Below are positions 46,901-59,057 of a stretch of 64,000 nucleotides of DNA, piece after piece. The position numbers were made by a program, and so were the translations under genes. The notes beneath the pieces were generated by a model, which searched no databases, was not told the origin of the DNA, and worked only from the letters and a program-made list of their open reading frames with translations. The stretch is taken from contig CAJVGD010000012.1 in assembly GCA_910890315.1 (NCBI GenBank), positions 434,001-498,000 of the forward strand. Reading direction: 5' to 3'. The DNA is from Serendipita indica DSM 11827 (Eukaryota > Basidiomycota > Agaricomycetes > Sebacinales > Serendipitaceae). The stretch's first letter is position 1; the number at the start of each line of letters is the position of its first letter.

Positions 46901-49900
46901 AGTATCACCGTCTCAGTCTGGCTTCCTGTCTACGGGGAGCATCAATATCCCGCGCGGTGTCTCACCTCTTCCTCCACCATCTCCAGGGGATTTTGCCAAA
47001 TACAATGATTCCAAGCTCATGCCCTTTCCCGGCATCTATCAATTGGAGGAGCAAAGAAATCATAGAAAGGCCGTTGAAGCTGGACTATCTCCAGCAGACG
47101 CTCCTGGTCAATCCGTGACCATGCCTCTGTTCCCAAATGCAGCAGCACTCTCAGCTCCTCTGCCTCCATCTGTCCGAGACTCGCCGGATGAAGGAAGTGA
47201 ACAAAATGGTCGAGGTCTTCAAAGAAATCCCTCCCTTGGAAACATGCGCCAGCAGGATCGCAATTGGCCCCATGACGAGGATCAGGGCGGTTCGATATCA
47301 CGATCTGCTTCCTCGGGTTCGAATATCAGGAAATGGCTCAAGGTCCTTCAGCCTGGACCCGCATCGAATTCGCCATCGCCCGCACCATATCCCTACCCCT
47401 TGAGTTACTCTCCAGCTCCCAGCTCTGTAGCAGGGGAACGACCCACTGCCAATCTCAACCGGCGACCATCTGCGGCAGAGATTTTCTTGCCCCACGGTGG
47501 CCTGCAGCGACGCCCATCCACGCCCAACATTCTCCAGGGTCTGTCGCGAAAGTCCTCATTGGCAGATGCTCACAACGGTGGCTCCAATGCACATGGATTG
47601 AAGACTGCCACCTCCAAATCGTCCTTGAAAAAGGCGTTTGGCATGTTCGCTCACGAGTCCCACAATAAAGAGGCACCCAACGACCAAGAAGAACCTTCAA
47701 CGAGACGACCTCATGGTGTCCCATCGACGGTCCTAGATCCCAAGGTCAACGAAGCTCCCTCACACGATACAATAACAGAGGCTACCCCTACTGAACTTAC
47801 GCCAACTGCAACTACATCAAAACCAGCGCCAGTTGTTGAACCAGAACCGGTTCCTTCTGAGCCGACGCCAGCGCCCACAGCGGAACTTGCCCGGCCTCCA
47901 TCTCCGTCTCCTCTGGTTTTCCCACCATCCTCAACAGTGCCAATACCCCCTGCTACGTCCACGCCACATACTGAGGTTCCTCCCAGAACGATGGCAACAC
48001 CACCTCCTGCCATCTCTCGCCTGCGCTCCCCTCCTCCTCCGCTGAGTTCACGACCACAATCTCCGCTCTCTCGCGCACAATCTCCGTCCATTCTCAAAAA
48101 GGAATCTGCGTACAGAGCGCAATCTCCTCCTATCAGAGCACAGTCCCCAGGTTTCGATCTGTCCGGAGTACTTTCCCCTCTCATGTCTCCTCGTTCTCAC
48201 TCACCTTTCCATTCGCACTCGCCTTCCCTCGGTCGATCAAAAGGCCTTTATGTCCAAAAAGCTCTCAGTTCCGCGGATATCATATCCGGTATAGACAACC
48301 TGCTCAACCGCACCAGTACATCGTCCTCGGACGTGAAGTCCAAAGTACTTGAGGATCCTCCACGCAAGTTGCTTTTGGTGACACCGGTGCTTCAAGTCGC
48401 AAGCAAGGATGTAGTAAAGGATCGAACGCTATTCCTTTTCAGCGACCTCCTGATTGTCGCTAAATGCATGACAGCTGGGGAAGGGGGCCTCCCTATGGAC
48501 AAGTCCTACATTGTCAAGAATGTTCTGGATCTCAAACGTTGCTCTGGACCCTCATTGAGCATGGGATCTTGTGGTCTGTCCGGTGACCGTCGCAGCCCCG
48601 CTCTCCAAGCCTTTGTCGAAGAGTTCAACCGCGACCAGGCAAAGGCAGTCGCCAGACTCTGCGACATGGCTGGTGTGAAAATGGATGAGAGTCAGTTCAT
48701 TGCTGGTGTGCTGTTCAAGGCGCACGAGATTGAACGGCCTCGTCTCGGTGATTTCCTTGCAAGGAAGAACAACCGAGAAATCCTCCATGCCTTTGTGGAC
48801 AGGTTCAACTTTGCAGGCACGAGAATCGATCACGCGTTGCGAATCTTCCTTCTTTCCCTCCTCTTGTCCGATAATGCAGAACCTCGCTCCTTGGAGAACC
48901 TTCTTGCCGGATTTGCAACCCGCTGGTTCTACGCAAATGGAGCTACAGTGGCCTTCGACAAGGAATGCGCAAAGAATCTTGTCATATCCATCGTCCTTCT
49001 CAACGCCTCGCTCCACATGTCGCATGCCCACCAACATGCACCAGCTTCATATCATGAATTTGCAGAAGCCGTCCGAGCGTACGATCAGCGCTACTCGATC
49101 AAAGAGGATCTCTTGGAAGACATATACGAGGCAGTGAAACAAGAGAAGATTTCAGCTCCCAAAGAGAACCCCAACGATGCTCGACTGCACGTCGAAATCA
49201 AGGGAGCGACCAACCCTATGCACTTTACCTACCGCTTCAAGTCGGACTTTGTCCGCGTGCGGATACCAGCTCCTGACCCGAATTTCCGCATCCACTTGCT
49301 AGGTCATGGCCTCATCTTTGAGCCCCCGACTCTACACTTTACAAACAGTGCCGAGGCTACTTTCCGCGTCACAGGTACCTCGTTGGGAACAAAATCAATT
49401 CTCTACTGGCGGGCAGGGGCGAATGCGCATCTCTACAGCGCGATGCCGTTGGCGAGCGATATTGTCATCGAGCGTGCATTTATGCGCAATACTTTGCGCA
49501 TCGACATCAAGGATGCACCCCCCGTGCGCGAGCGCGATAGCATGGCAAGTGACGAGCTCCCTGTTCTCTCAAAGAAGACCTATGTCTTCAGCATCGAAGA
49601 TCCTAGAGAGTATGATCACTGGGCCAAGGTTTTGAAGACACGCATTAACCGTGCCGCTGGCATTCTCGAGCCAGACAGGCCTCCAACTGCTCAGGGTATC
49701 TACCTCACGCCGTCTGTTACCGGCAGTGTCCCCCCAAGAATTAGACGAGCGACAGAGATGGTCGCGTTTGAAGTGCTGAAGGAGACACTGATGGGAAGTC
49801 ACACCAATGGGACTGTAAGTGTTCAGTGTGCTCCTGACATGCCTACTAACGGTTGCGCGCAGAGGAATACCTTTGGGAACGGACTTGGCCATATTATGTC

Positions 49901-50144
49901 CCGGGAAATCTCGGAGCGAAACCACTCCGCCGAAAACAGCACACTATCAAACGAGAGAACAGCTGCAAGTGGCGGTTCTCTTCGCGAAGGGCGGGAAATT
50001 GAAACACTCTGCGTTCAAAATTCTCTAATACCTGCCTTGATCTCGTTGCTGATGGTACAACGGGACTCTGTGGTTGACAATCTCCATGTCGGCAATGGAA
50101 TAGGACGACCGCAAACCCCCAAAGCGATCAATATAATTCGTTGA
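43951..50144 (+). CDS. Very large Sec7-PH protein, Syt1-like Arf GEF (2020 aa)
   Basis: Exons 43951-46204, 46250-46444, 46483-49814, 49863-50144. The join at 46445-46482 is my inference: two long open frames meet there and a GT-AG 38-base intron links them in frame. The first about 1400 residues are Ser/Pro-rich and disordered. A PH-like stretch (about 1443-1500, 'RKLLLVTPVLQVAS', 'RTLFLFSDLLIVAK') precedes a Sec7 domain (about 1523-1700, 'LGDFLARKNNREILHAFVDR', 'NLVISIVLLNASLHM'). A second PH domain follows ('HFTYRFKSDFVRVRI' to 'PREYDHWAKVLKTRI'). Yeast Syt1 has a related Sec7-PH layout and acts on small G proteins at the Golgi. The Sec7 catalytic loop is unusual and activity is uncertain. 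Confidence 0.75.
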
Positions 50145-50647
50145 CGTTCCTAGTATGTCCACTCGGGCAATTACAGGGGACAATACTGATCGGTTTCTAG
50201 ACCAACGTAACATATGCTCATATTGTTTTCTGATGCTTCACGTCTTGTCATTTATGTCTGTGTCTTTTCTTGGTAACGCATCTCATTGTAGTTATGTCAG
50301 TCTCTTGTCGCGCCTCGCTATTCTAATTGTTTTGCCACCGCCCGAGTCCCACACATAATATTGCGAGCACCGCTGTCATGGACGCTGCTAGCAGACTGCA
50401 GAAGAGTAAATATAATACATTGTAGCAGACTACAAGGACACTGCGGGCCCCGACAATGTGGGGATGGCTACGCTAGGCGATACGAGCGCGCCCCGTGCAT
50501 TTGCAGTGCGTATAGTTACGAAACTTGGCTGTAATCGTGCTTGCTGGGCATCTTTTCTTCCTCTTAGACGCTTTCTGGCATCGAACTGGCTGCTGCACTC
50601 CTTAGACCCGCCCACCACCGTCCTATAACCTCACCTTTGCTCAAGAA
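50145..50647. other. Intergenic region after the Sec7 gene
   Basis: No gene seen. It carries the promoter of the next gene. Confidence 0.4.
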
Positions 50648-51832
50648 ATGGCCTCCCAGCCCGAATCTGGCCTTGCAGCTCGTCGCAACAAACCCGCAAA
50701 ACCGATTCCTCGTCTGCCACTCTCTGCCTTTTCGCCGCCAAACTCTGGGACGGGCGAGCGTTTCCCATTGCCACCGAGTCCAACAACAGTTCACCCTACG
50801 GCCGTGTACGATGCATCGGCCGTCGTGTCGTCTGTCGATGCCCTCCAAAGCTATTCGTCTGCGCTAGGCAAATCACCCAATCCACGGCTCGCGGGTGTCG
50901 TGATCGCGCTTCCAGACGCAAAAACCGAATCTGTAGAACAACTGTAAGTACCATCGCGCCCATCGAACGAGGACCGGCATACTAACGCAACTTGCTTGGG
51001 TCACTTTCGTCGACTGAATCCACTTGTATGTGCCAATAGCATTACCTCGTCGACAGTCCCGGTGGTTGGCGTCACCGTCCCACTTTCTGATGCAAGCACA
51101 TCCATTGCCATTCTCAACGTCAAAGTTGCCTACACCACCCCGTTTGTCCAGTCGGCCCCCAGTGAATCTGAAGCAGTACGGACGGCGCTCAAGTCTGGTA
51201 TTGTCAACGTCGACGTTCAAAATGACCTGTCTAGCGATGCCGGCTGGGAGATGCTGGAAGAGTTTCTAAACTCTGCGTTGAAGGATGTCGATCCAGAGGC
51301 CACCAAGCCCGCCATCGTTCTCTGTAAGCCAGTGATTCACAGCATCTATCGGCTTCCCTAATGATTTGTAGCCAATATTCTCCCCCCTCCCGGCGTCCTC
51401 GAGATGCCCACTGTTACTTTGCTCAGCCACCCATCATACGTTGCCTATCAAGCTCATACAGCGACAATTTCTCTGTACGAGTCTGTCCACGTCAGTCTTT
51501 CCCCACCAAAATGGGGATCTGCCGTACCAGGGCCACTCGACCTTGCTTCAAAAGAGTGGAAGAAGCGGGTCAAGATGTATCGTGAGTACTCTGTTCATTG
51601 AATACTATTCCAATCATCACTCACATGTCCCACAGTGGGTCCAATCATCGACGCATTCGGTTTTAATCGAATCATCTTTGCCTCGTCCAGCCCCTCCAGT
51701 GTAGAATACAACTCACTCCCGGCAAACTGGTATGAGCTCGCACGTGAAGCCGTTGCAGAGCTCGGTATCGATCAAGAAGGCGTCGATGCCATCTTTGGAG
51801 GAAACGCAAAGAACTTGTACGGCTCTGCTTGA
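50648..51832 (+). CDS. Amidohydrolase-fold protein, probably without a metal site
   Basis: Exons 50648-50943, 51040-51323, 51372-51581, 51636-51832 give 328 residues. The C-terminus looks like the end of amidohydrolase-2 (TIM-barrel) enzymes: 'IIDAFGFNRIIFASSSPSS', 'NWYELAREAVAELG' and 'AIFGGNAKNLYGS'. In active members the strand after 'fG.dRi.fgS' carries a metal-binding Asp (GSDxP); here it is Ser. I also find no N-terminal His-x-His. The first 90 residues are Pro/Ser-rich without a signal peptide. It may be a pseudoenzyme or have a new role. The fold call comes from the C-terminal motifs only. Confidence 0.6.
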
Positions 51833-52168
51833 GCAATAGAAAGCTACGAGGCGTCACGCCAGTGGCAATACATGTAACTATCGAGGAATGCTGATACAGG
51901 CTTTATTTCACTACCATTTGCGGTTTCTTTTTTGGTATATTCAATCTGTCAGAAGTGGTACATTGCAGAGTCATCGAGGTCCGGAGATTGTGGTCCATAT
52001 GTGATGAGAATGAGAAGTGTGATGGAGAAATTCGAATGCAACCAGAAGTGTGCGTAGGAGATGAGGAGGTTTGGGAGATACACAAAAGCCAAAGTGGACG
52101 ACTCTAAATGCATAATCAATAAGTAAAAACTCACAGCGAGCTGATGGCAATGGCGTCGCTCTTTGCAT
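51833..52168. other. Convergent intergenic spacer
   Basis: Between two convergent genes; no feature recognised. Confidence 0.4.
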
Positions 52169-55082
52169 TCAGCAAAAGAGGCGCCTCCACCAGCCAACGA
52201 ACCGTTCCCACATCGATCCTCTCCATCCTTCGTCACGTCCTGCGTCGCTTAGGTAGATCCTGCCTGTGCCATATCTTAGGTACTCGCGTTCTTCGGTGAG
52301 ATTCTCCGTCTGGGCTTCGAGGTCGTTTGCTGCGGCGCCACGACGCTTCTTGTCGTCTTTATCCTGTACCGCGCCTCGGAATCGTGGAACATTCCCCCTT
52401 GCAATCGAAGGTGGGAAGACGGCGAGGAGCTTTGAGAGCTCTGGGTTGGTCAGATACGAAGGCACAAACCAGGTGCGCATATATGGGTTGCCGTCAATCG
52501 AGCCGTATGTTGCATGCGCCGGCACGAACCCATCGACTTTTGCGTTGGGCGTCAGATCGTGCGGCGGTAGTGGTGGCACGGGTGTAATACTTCGAGAAGG
52601 AGCCGTGCTTTTATCCAGTTCAATCGTCGACGCTTTGGCCGACGACGACGTCAAGTCTGCCTGCTTCGTCGCTCCCAACAGCCCCAGACCAGTCGTCTCG
52701 CTCCCGCGCCGCGCCTTGCCCATAAAACCAAGTCCAAACGCGGTAGAGCGTCTGTCACTCGCTTCCGAGTCGCCTAGAATCTCGCCACTCTCTTCGTCGT
52801 CAGAGTCTTGTAACCCTGGCGTAGGCGCAGCCAGCCGGGCACCCGGACCCGTCACCTCGAGCTCAAAGTCTTCTGGAGGAAGCGAGAGTGGTCGTTTCGG
52901 CTGGCTCTCCGTCTCCGTCGTCGCCTTGGCGAGGACACTCTCGCTCGTCGTCCCAGTCCCGACACTGCTTCCTCCGGGGACCAAGAGAGGCGTCATAGAC
53001 GGACTGGGAGCAGTGGGTGAGAAAGCAGTGATACTCCCCTGTGTCCTTGAGCGCGTGTGGCCGTACCCATAGGGGAGATGTCCGTTCGTGTCGTCAAATG
53101 GATCCGACTGACTTCGTGTTCGGTTTTCGACGAGATCGTGGTTTTGTGTCGAGTTTTGGACTTTTCTTCTGGGCGGGATTGCGGGTTTTCGCGGAACCGG
53201 GTCGGCAAACGTGTCTTCTAGATCATCTTCAACCACGACAACCTGGGGTTCTATCGGACTCCCGTTGACTGTAACGTCGGATTGTTGAACAGCGGATGCG
53301 CTGGCAATGGTTGGGAGCGCTGGACGAGGCTTGTAAAGGCTCGATTCGGCAGACTTTGAACCCCCTCTTGGCCGAGCGGGTAAGGGAGGCGGGTCGGATG
53401 CAGTTAGCCGTTCATTTGCCGTGATAGAGGATGGTGTAATGTCACCGTTCCGTTGCTCGGTGATGACAGTTTCTTCAAAGCCGAGCACCCCTTTCAAAAC
53501 GTCGATGGCTTCTAGCATAAACTCTTTGCCACTAAGAAGATTAAGCATTAGGTGCTCTGAGAGAGGGCAATGTACTTACGCAGACTCTTTGAAGACGGCA
53601 TCGTCAACTTCCCAAGCTACTCGCTTCTCCCCAGCGCCTCCGAGCTTCTCTGGGAGACCCTGGAGGCGCAAGACTGCATATAGACCATCGAAGAATGGTT
53701 TCACGCCAACGTTGCCCGCAGTTGCCCACACACTGACGAGCTTCTCAAACCTCTCAAGCCGCTCTTGTCGGGCACTCTCGGACGAGGGGTCTTGTCGATT
53801 CAACGGTGTGAGAGACTGGCCTGGCTTGGTGGACGTGATGTGTGCGTGAAACTCTGACTCTCGCCTCAAGGCCACAGAGGTGTGATAGGACGATCGTATC
53901 TGGGCTTGCAGACGGGTATATGCCGCACGCTGAGAGGCGGGTATCTTCTTGAGCGTTTCTTGCACCTGACGGCCGGCCTCTGGATCCTGCTGAAAGTACC
54001 TTTGGGATCGTCAGCGAGAGTCTTTTGGCTCGGCGCCGTGCCAGCTGCGACAATCGATCAAACGGGAACCGAAAAAGAGAGAGATCCGACATGTCATAAC
54101 ATGTGGAATTGATATTTGAGATCGAACCGCTGACGACATGGAACATGAGGTAGAGGGCAGTTCGATCAAGGGAGCGCGAGGTTTGACCCCGCACATACAA
54201 ATAAGCGCGGAGTCTGGTCGACCGAGTGATGATCTCACTCGTTATTGGCTGTGTATTGGTTGGCGGCGCGGTGAGGTTCTGTGGATGCCACAATGGAAAG
54301 TCGTACCGCTGAGCCGGACTCGCGCATACAAACGAGTCTGGTATCAGATCTGTGGCAGATGAGGGATGACAGCCGATGGCAGATTAGATAGTCGTGCCTC
54401 GAGCACAAACACCTGACCAGCGCGGAAATGAGAGTATGGAGGAGCATGTCGAAAGGCGCCTATGGCTTTCGAAAACAAAAGAAAAATGAAATCCATGTTG
54501 AAACGTAGTGACGAAGAAGTCGTAAACGCGGGATAAAGACGGAATTACTGGAGCGGCGACATTCGCTGGTCCTAGTATTGCCTCGACAAGAGGTTATCGC
54601 AAGCGTCTAATCTCGCGCGTAACAAGGGAGAAAGATAGAATAGTTTAACCGAAGATGGCATCGCATACGGGTTTACGGGAGAAGAGGGTAAAAGGACGAA
54701 CATACCACGAACGACAGAGCGCTGCAAAGGCCTCCATCTCATGCGTGGACGTGCCATTGGCATTTCCTGACAGACTAGAAACAGCAGAGAGGCCTTGTGA
54801 AGGATGTGAAGGCTGCTGGGAGTGGAGACTGATGATACTGTTTCTGTGTGCATAGTTGTTGCTGAAACCCGAGGTTGTTGGACTTAGCAGGACCTGATTT
54901 CTGTTTCTTGGAGTGCGTGGAGGTGATCTAGGAGACTTTGGAGTCGCAAATGGGCCTGATCTTGGCGGCGGGGAGGAGAGGGGGGCGCTCATCGGGAGGT
55001 CATAGAGCAATGGCGGCGGCGACTTTGTGGGCGTGAGATTTAGAGGCGATGGGACATGTCGAATTCGTTCTCTGGTGGCCAT
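52169..55082 (-). CDS. Conserved fungal-type protein of unknown function (719 aa)
   Basis: Exons 55082-54706, 53999-53580, 53531-52169 give 719 residues. The first 110 residues are Ser/Pro/Arg-rich. A helical core (about 115-300) starts with 'MEAFAALCRSW' and 'YFQQDPEAGRQVQETLKKIP' and continues through 'AYTRLQAQIRSSYH' and 'VWATAGNVGVKPFFDGLYAV'; it looks like one folded domain. Then come about 350 disordered residues with acidic and Pro patches. The end is 'GSMWERFVGWWRRLFC', a Trp-rich amphipathic segment with a C-terminal Cys that could touch a membrane. The first intron is about 706 bases, far longer than any other here. I do not recognise the family. Confidence 0.6.
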
Positions 55083-56203
55083 TGTGGCATCCCCAGGCCT
55101 AATAGCAGAGTCGACGTCGGGGACAAGGAGCAAGGCGGGGGCAGCGTCTGCTGGCTAATAGTCTACATAGCTATATAAATGGTGTATTAGTACATTTGCA
55201 ATAAGAGATCACATCTGACCATTACCGGAATGCTGGTCCTTGGATTACGCCACTACAATAGAATGGTACACATTACCATCAGAACAATCAAATCAGAACG
55301 GTTCAGGGTAAATCTAGAGCCACAGACTACAGTTCTCGACTTTGAGCAGTAGATCTTGGAGCAACGAGCCCATCCAGAAACTCATCGTCGCTGGTATCTC
55401 TTCTTCTTGTCCTTGACGACATTGGACGACGTATTAGGCGATATAATCGTCAATTGACGGCCGTGGGCAACGCGGCGAGTGCAAAGGAACTCGTCCTTAC
55501 GGTTTCAAATTCAAGCGGACAACCGCTGCAATCTGCAAACCCAGACAATGCTGATAACTCGGTGCCATCACTCAAAGAGAAGTCTATCAAATACAAGACA
55601 GCGAGCACTATACTCACAGAGCTGACCCTCAAGAGATTGGCAACTACGTCAGCTCAGTACAGCCATGGAGAGTGATCCACAGAGCTTTTAATAGTGGCCA
55701 GTGCAACTTGTTATGTCGATCCAAATGCTTGCATGACCTCTTGGGAATAATCCACATGCATTCAGCCACCTCACCTCGAAACTAAGTGAACTCGATGAAC
55801 CGAACAACGATCTTGATACTTTGGCCTCAAGGGATTCTCACAGCATCCTGATATCGCTACAAGAGGACGAAGAGACGCAGTGTCGGGTAGGTGCGCGTAC
55901 ACTCATTGACACGTATTCTGACATCCACCTATGTTCAGAGTCTCTCTGGAGTCAGCATGACTGCAGGTTTGCAAATGTTTCTCATGACAGGCAGAAATTT
56001 TGAGCAGACAGTGGAACGGCTGTTGGAAGGAGAAAACGACCCAGGAAATATTGAATAGAATGAGAAATACAGTCTTCTTGATTAGAAATCCATGTCCCTT
56101 TGGCTCCGACTTGACTTCCGGCAACAGACGCTGATAGTCAAGAGGAGCCGCGTCAGACCTTGGAGAGCACCTCGACTCCTCATTATTCTCGCTGCAATAC
56201 AGC
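55083..56203. other. Divergent intergenic region before RAD23
   Basis: About 1.1 kb. A 73-residue frame at 55454-55675 starts with ATG but shows no domain and no splice partner. I see no other candidate. Both promoters should lie here. Confidence 0.4.
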
Positions 56204-57736
56204 ATGAAGATAACAATCAAGACACTTCAACAAAAGCTATTCACGGTTGATGTAGAACCAGAACAAACCGTACAAGCCATCAAGGAGAAGATCAACGAGG
56301 AACATGGCCATCCAGTCGCAAGCCAAAAGCTCATCTACTCTGGTATGTATCTACATCACATTGTGAATACATTGCGTGTCGTCTGGACCCGGGTCCAGCT
56401 CTCTCCGCCCGCGCTGATTACGAGTGGCTGACGCCGATGACTCTCTAGGCAAAGTCTTAGACGATGCCAAAGTGGTCAAAGACTGTAATTTTAAAGAAAA
56501 GGACTTTTTGGTGCTCATGGTCTCAAAGGTGCGCGCCTTTATTGCCACCCATTCACAACAACGGCTGATAACTCTTTGATTAGGCCAAAGCTGCACCAGC
56601 TGCATCAACGTCTGCAGCAGCGTCTTCGTCAACTTCTGCTCCCGCGGCTCCAGCACAACCCGCACAGCCGCCAGCGGCCAGCACCAGCAATGCTATGGAT
56701 GCCACACCGACGACTACGACTGCTTCAAACCCACAACCAGCATCCGAATCAACGACTGCTGCAGCGGCTGCACCAGGCTCTGATACGAGCTTCCTTACCG
56801 GAAGCGCGCTCGAGACGGCGATACAGGGCTTGATGGATATGGGCTTTGAGCGACCTCAAGTCGAACGTGCCATGCGTGCGAGCTTTAACAATCCGGATCG
56901 TGCTGCAGACTATCTCTTCAATGTACGAGTCTCTTTCTTGTTTTCGGGGGTGTCAATCTAACTTCCGATAGGGTATTCCTCCTGGTCTACTTCCCACTCC
57001 AGCGGCAAGGAGTCCAGCTCCAGCTGGTGGCTCTGCTCCATCTGCCCCAGCAGCGGCTGCCCAGCCCGTCCCCGCGACTCCAGCTGCTCAGACTCCCTCT
57101 GCGCCCTCGGGAGGTGGCAATCTCTTCCAAGTGGGTCCCCAAGTATTATATACCAACATTTACTCACCTTCCCTGTAGATGGCCGCTCAGCAACAACAGC
57201 AGCAACGAGGTGGCCCGGCCGGTGGAGCGCCTGCGGGCGGCCTGGGTGGACTTGGGGCTCTCGGAGGACTTGGTGCACTCGGTGGAGGAGCCGCAGCTGC
57301 TGGTGGGGCCGCTGGAGGTGCAGCTGGAGGTGAAGAGCAAGCCATGGATCAAATGCGCCAAATGGTCCGCGAGAATCCAGCGCTCCTCCAAGAGCTCATT
57401 CAGACGATTGTCGCTAATAACCCGGCACTACTCGAGCGTATCAATAACAACCCAGAGGCTCTCCTTCAGCTCCTCGCTGGTGGTGATGACGAGGGCGAGG
57501 GTGATGAGGGAGCTGGTGCGGGGGGCCCGATGACCATTGAGCTGACGCAAGAGGAGATGAACGATATCCAGACTGTACGTTGCCTTGAGGCCATTACATC
57601 TATTATTGACTCGCCGTGACAGCTACAAGACTGGACCGGCGCTTCACGGGACAAGGCGGCTGAGGCGTACTTGGCGTGCGGCAAAAACGTCGAGCTTGCA
57701 GCAAACTTTTTGTTCGAAGGAGGTTTCCAAGACTGA
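56204..57736 (+). CDS. RAD23: Rad23 ubiquitin-receptor and DNA repair protein
   Basis: Exons 56204-56342, 56449-56528, 56584-56922, 56972-57130, 57179-57574, 57623-57736 give 408 residues. The N-terminal ubiquitin-like domain starts [18 protein letters not shown]. An Ala/Ser/Pro-rich linker leads to UBA1 ('[20 protein letters not shown]'), then a Gly/Ala/Gln-rich stretch, the XPC/Rad4-binding domain ('[20 protein letters not shown]', '[13 protein letters not shown]') and UBA2 ('[19 protein letters not shown]', '[20 protein letters not shown]'). All four modules are in the usual order and length. Rad23 takes ubiquitinated proteins to the proteasome and stabilises Rad4 in nucleotide-excision repair. 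Confidence 0.97.
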
Positions 57737-57808
57737 AGAATACCAGCTCATTAGGACGAAAAGCAGTACGAAATCGCCGCTCGTTGACCTCGATGTGTAA
57801 CTATTGCT

Positions 57809-58264
57809 CTATTGTATCAACGAACCTCTTATCCGCTCTATGCATAGGGCTACTAGGAATCCTTTAAAGATGGATCGCTTAATCTCGGATCCACTCGGGG
57901 CAGGCTCTCTTCGCGCAATAAACTGGATAATGGACCACACAGTCTGTAAGAGTACGAAGACCTTTGCCAATCCGTCACTCTTGCGCTTGTCTTCTAACTC
58001 TGTGGAAGGAAGGAGCGTTATCCTCCCAGTCTGTAGTAGATGGCAGATATCCCATCGATCCAGTGGGTGAAGGGGTATGCCATAGTCCTCTGTCAGTGAC
58101 TGAGGCTGCTTACCACCCTCGGGAAGGGGTTTTTCGATAGCCTCCTCGTTCATGTGTTCTCGTTGAGCACCCTGGGCTTCATCGCTGCTTCGACGAAACC
58201 GGTGAAAGCCTCCCATGACGACAAAGAAAGTCTGTTGGTACGTGGCCCCTAAATTGTTCAGCAT
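57809..58264 (-). CDS. Truncated-looking membrane protein (uncertain)
   Basis: A 151-residue frame with 'EDYGIPLHPLDRWDICHLLQ', an acidic link and 'AKVFVLLQTVWSIIQFIARR', after which it runs into 'EPAPSGSEIKRS' and stops. The helix with 'VLLQTVWSIIQFIAR' is typical of a large family of fungal polytopic membrane proteins, in which several more helices normally follow. So this may be a decayed or shortened copy, or the rest may be lost. A second minus-strand frame at 58258-58668 ('DYIFGWAVRQSLSARTLAREL') could belong to the same locus but I cannot join them with confidence. Confidence 0.35.
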   Translation of the reverse strand: MLNNLGATYQQTFFVVMGGFHRFRRSSDEAQGAQREHMNEEAIEKPLPEGGKQPQSLTEDYGIPLHPLDRWDICHLLQTGRITLLPSTELEDKRKSDGLAKVFVLLQTVWSIIQFIARREPAPSGSEIKRSIFKGFLVALCIERIRGSLIQ

Positions 58265-58668
58265 TCGATTATTGGGCCATTATGTGGCATACCTTTCCCC
58301 AGCTCCCTTGCCAGAGTGCGAGCGCTCAGACTTTGTCGGACAGCCCAACCAAAAATATAATCCACTCTGGAGCCACCAAAGCGACGAGGAACGGAACCAA
58401 TCTGTTCTTTGTGAGTTGTCGCAGCCTCATCTGCAACTTGTCCCATTTGCCCAACCCTCTTTCCTCGAATGGTTGGGGACCGTTTGGATGAAGCGACACC
58501 CAAGTACATAGAATCACCGTGCTCAAACGGCTCAAAATAATCGAGGACGTGCTTCTGTACTGATTCGCGCATGCTTGCGCTGACAAGAGTGTAGTTTCGG
58601 TGTCGGCGCGCGTCGAGAGAGAGTAGATTATGGCAAATGGGAGAGCCATGAATTACGGTCGAGGTCAC

Positions 58669-59057
58669 TTCCCCAACTCATATTTATATTCCATATCAAC
58701 TCGATCTAGACATTCTCCAATTCGAATATTTACAACTTGAATCAGATCGAGTGGCCGGTCGATAGTCTGTTTGGTTTACGTAATAATATAAATCATTCCC
58801 GGTTATACCGCTGGTTAATGTCACAAGCACAGGGAACATGTTGAGCCTGCCGCTATACCTCGTGTCTCGCCTTTGTTTTCTGGTCGTTTCGGTAGACTCA
58901 AGCCAGCACAAGTCCGGCTCCGACAGCTCTAGAGTCATGTATTAAGCAGACTTCTCGGAATTGGACTTTTGCTAGGTTCTAAGCGATACCGCGTGAATTT
59001 CGCTGACATGGACTAATAAACCCTTCTCATATTGCACCAGTGAAGCTCTTATACGCT
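58669..59057. other. Intergenic region
   Basis: AT-richer than the surroundings; no gene recognised. Confidence 0.4.

Noticed and set aside
54215-54320. C/D-box snoRNA-like TGATGA and CTGA in the long intron
   Set aside because: Both boxes are on the strand opposite the host gene, no terminal stem was found, and such short boxes occur by chance.
55454-55675. Small gene upstream of RAD23
   Set aside because: 73 residues with no recognisable feature and an overlapping open frame on the other strand.
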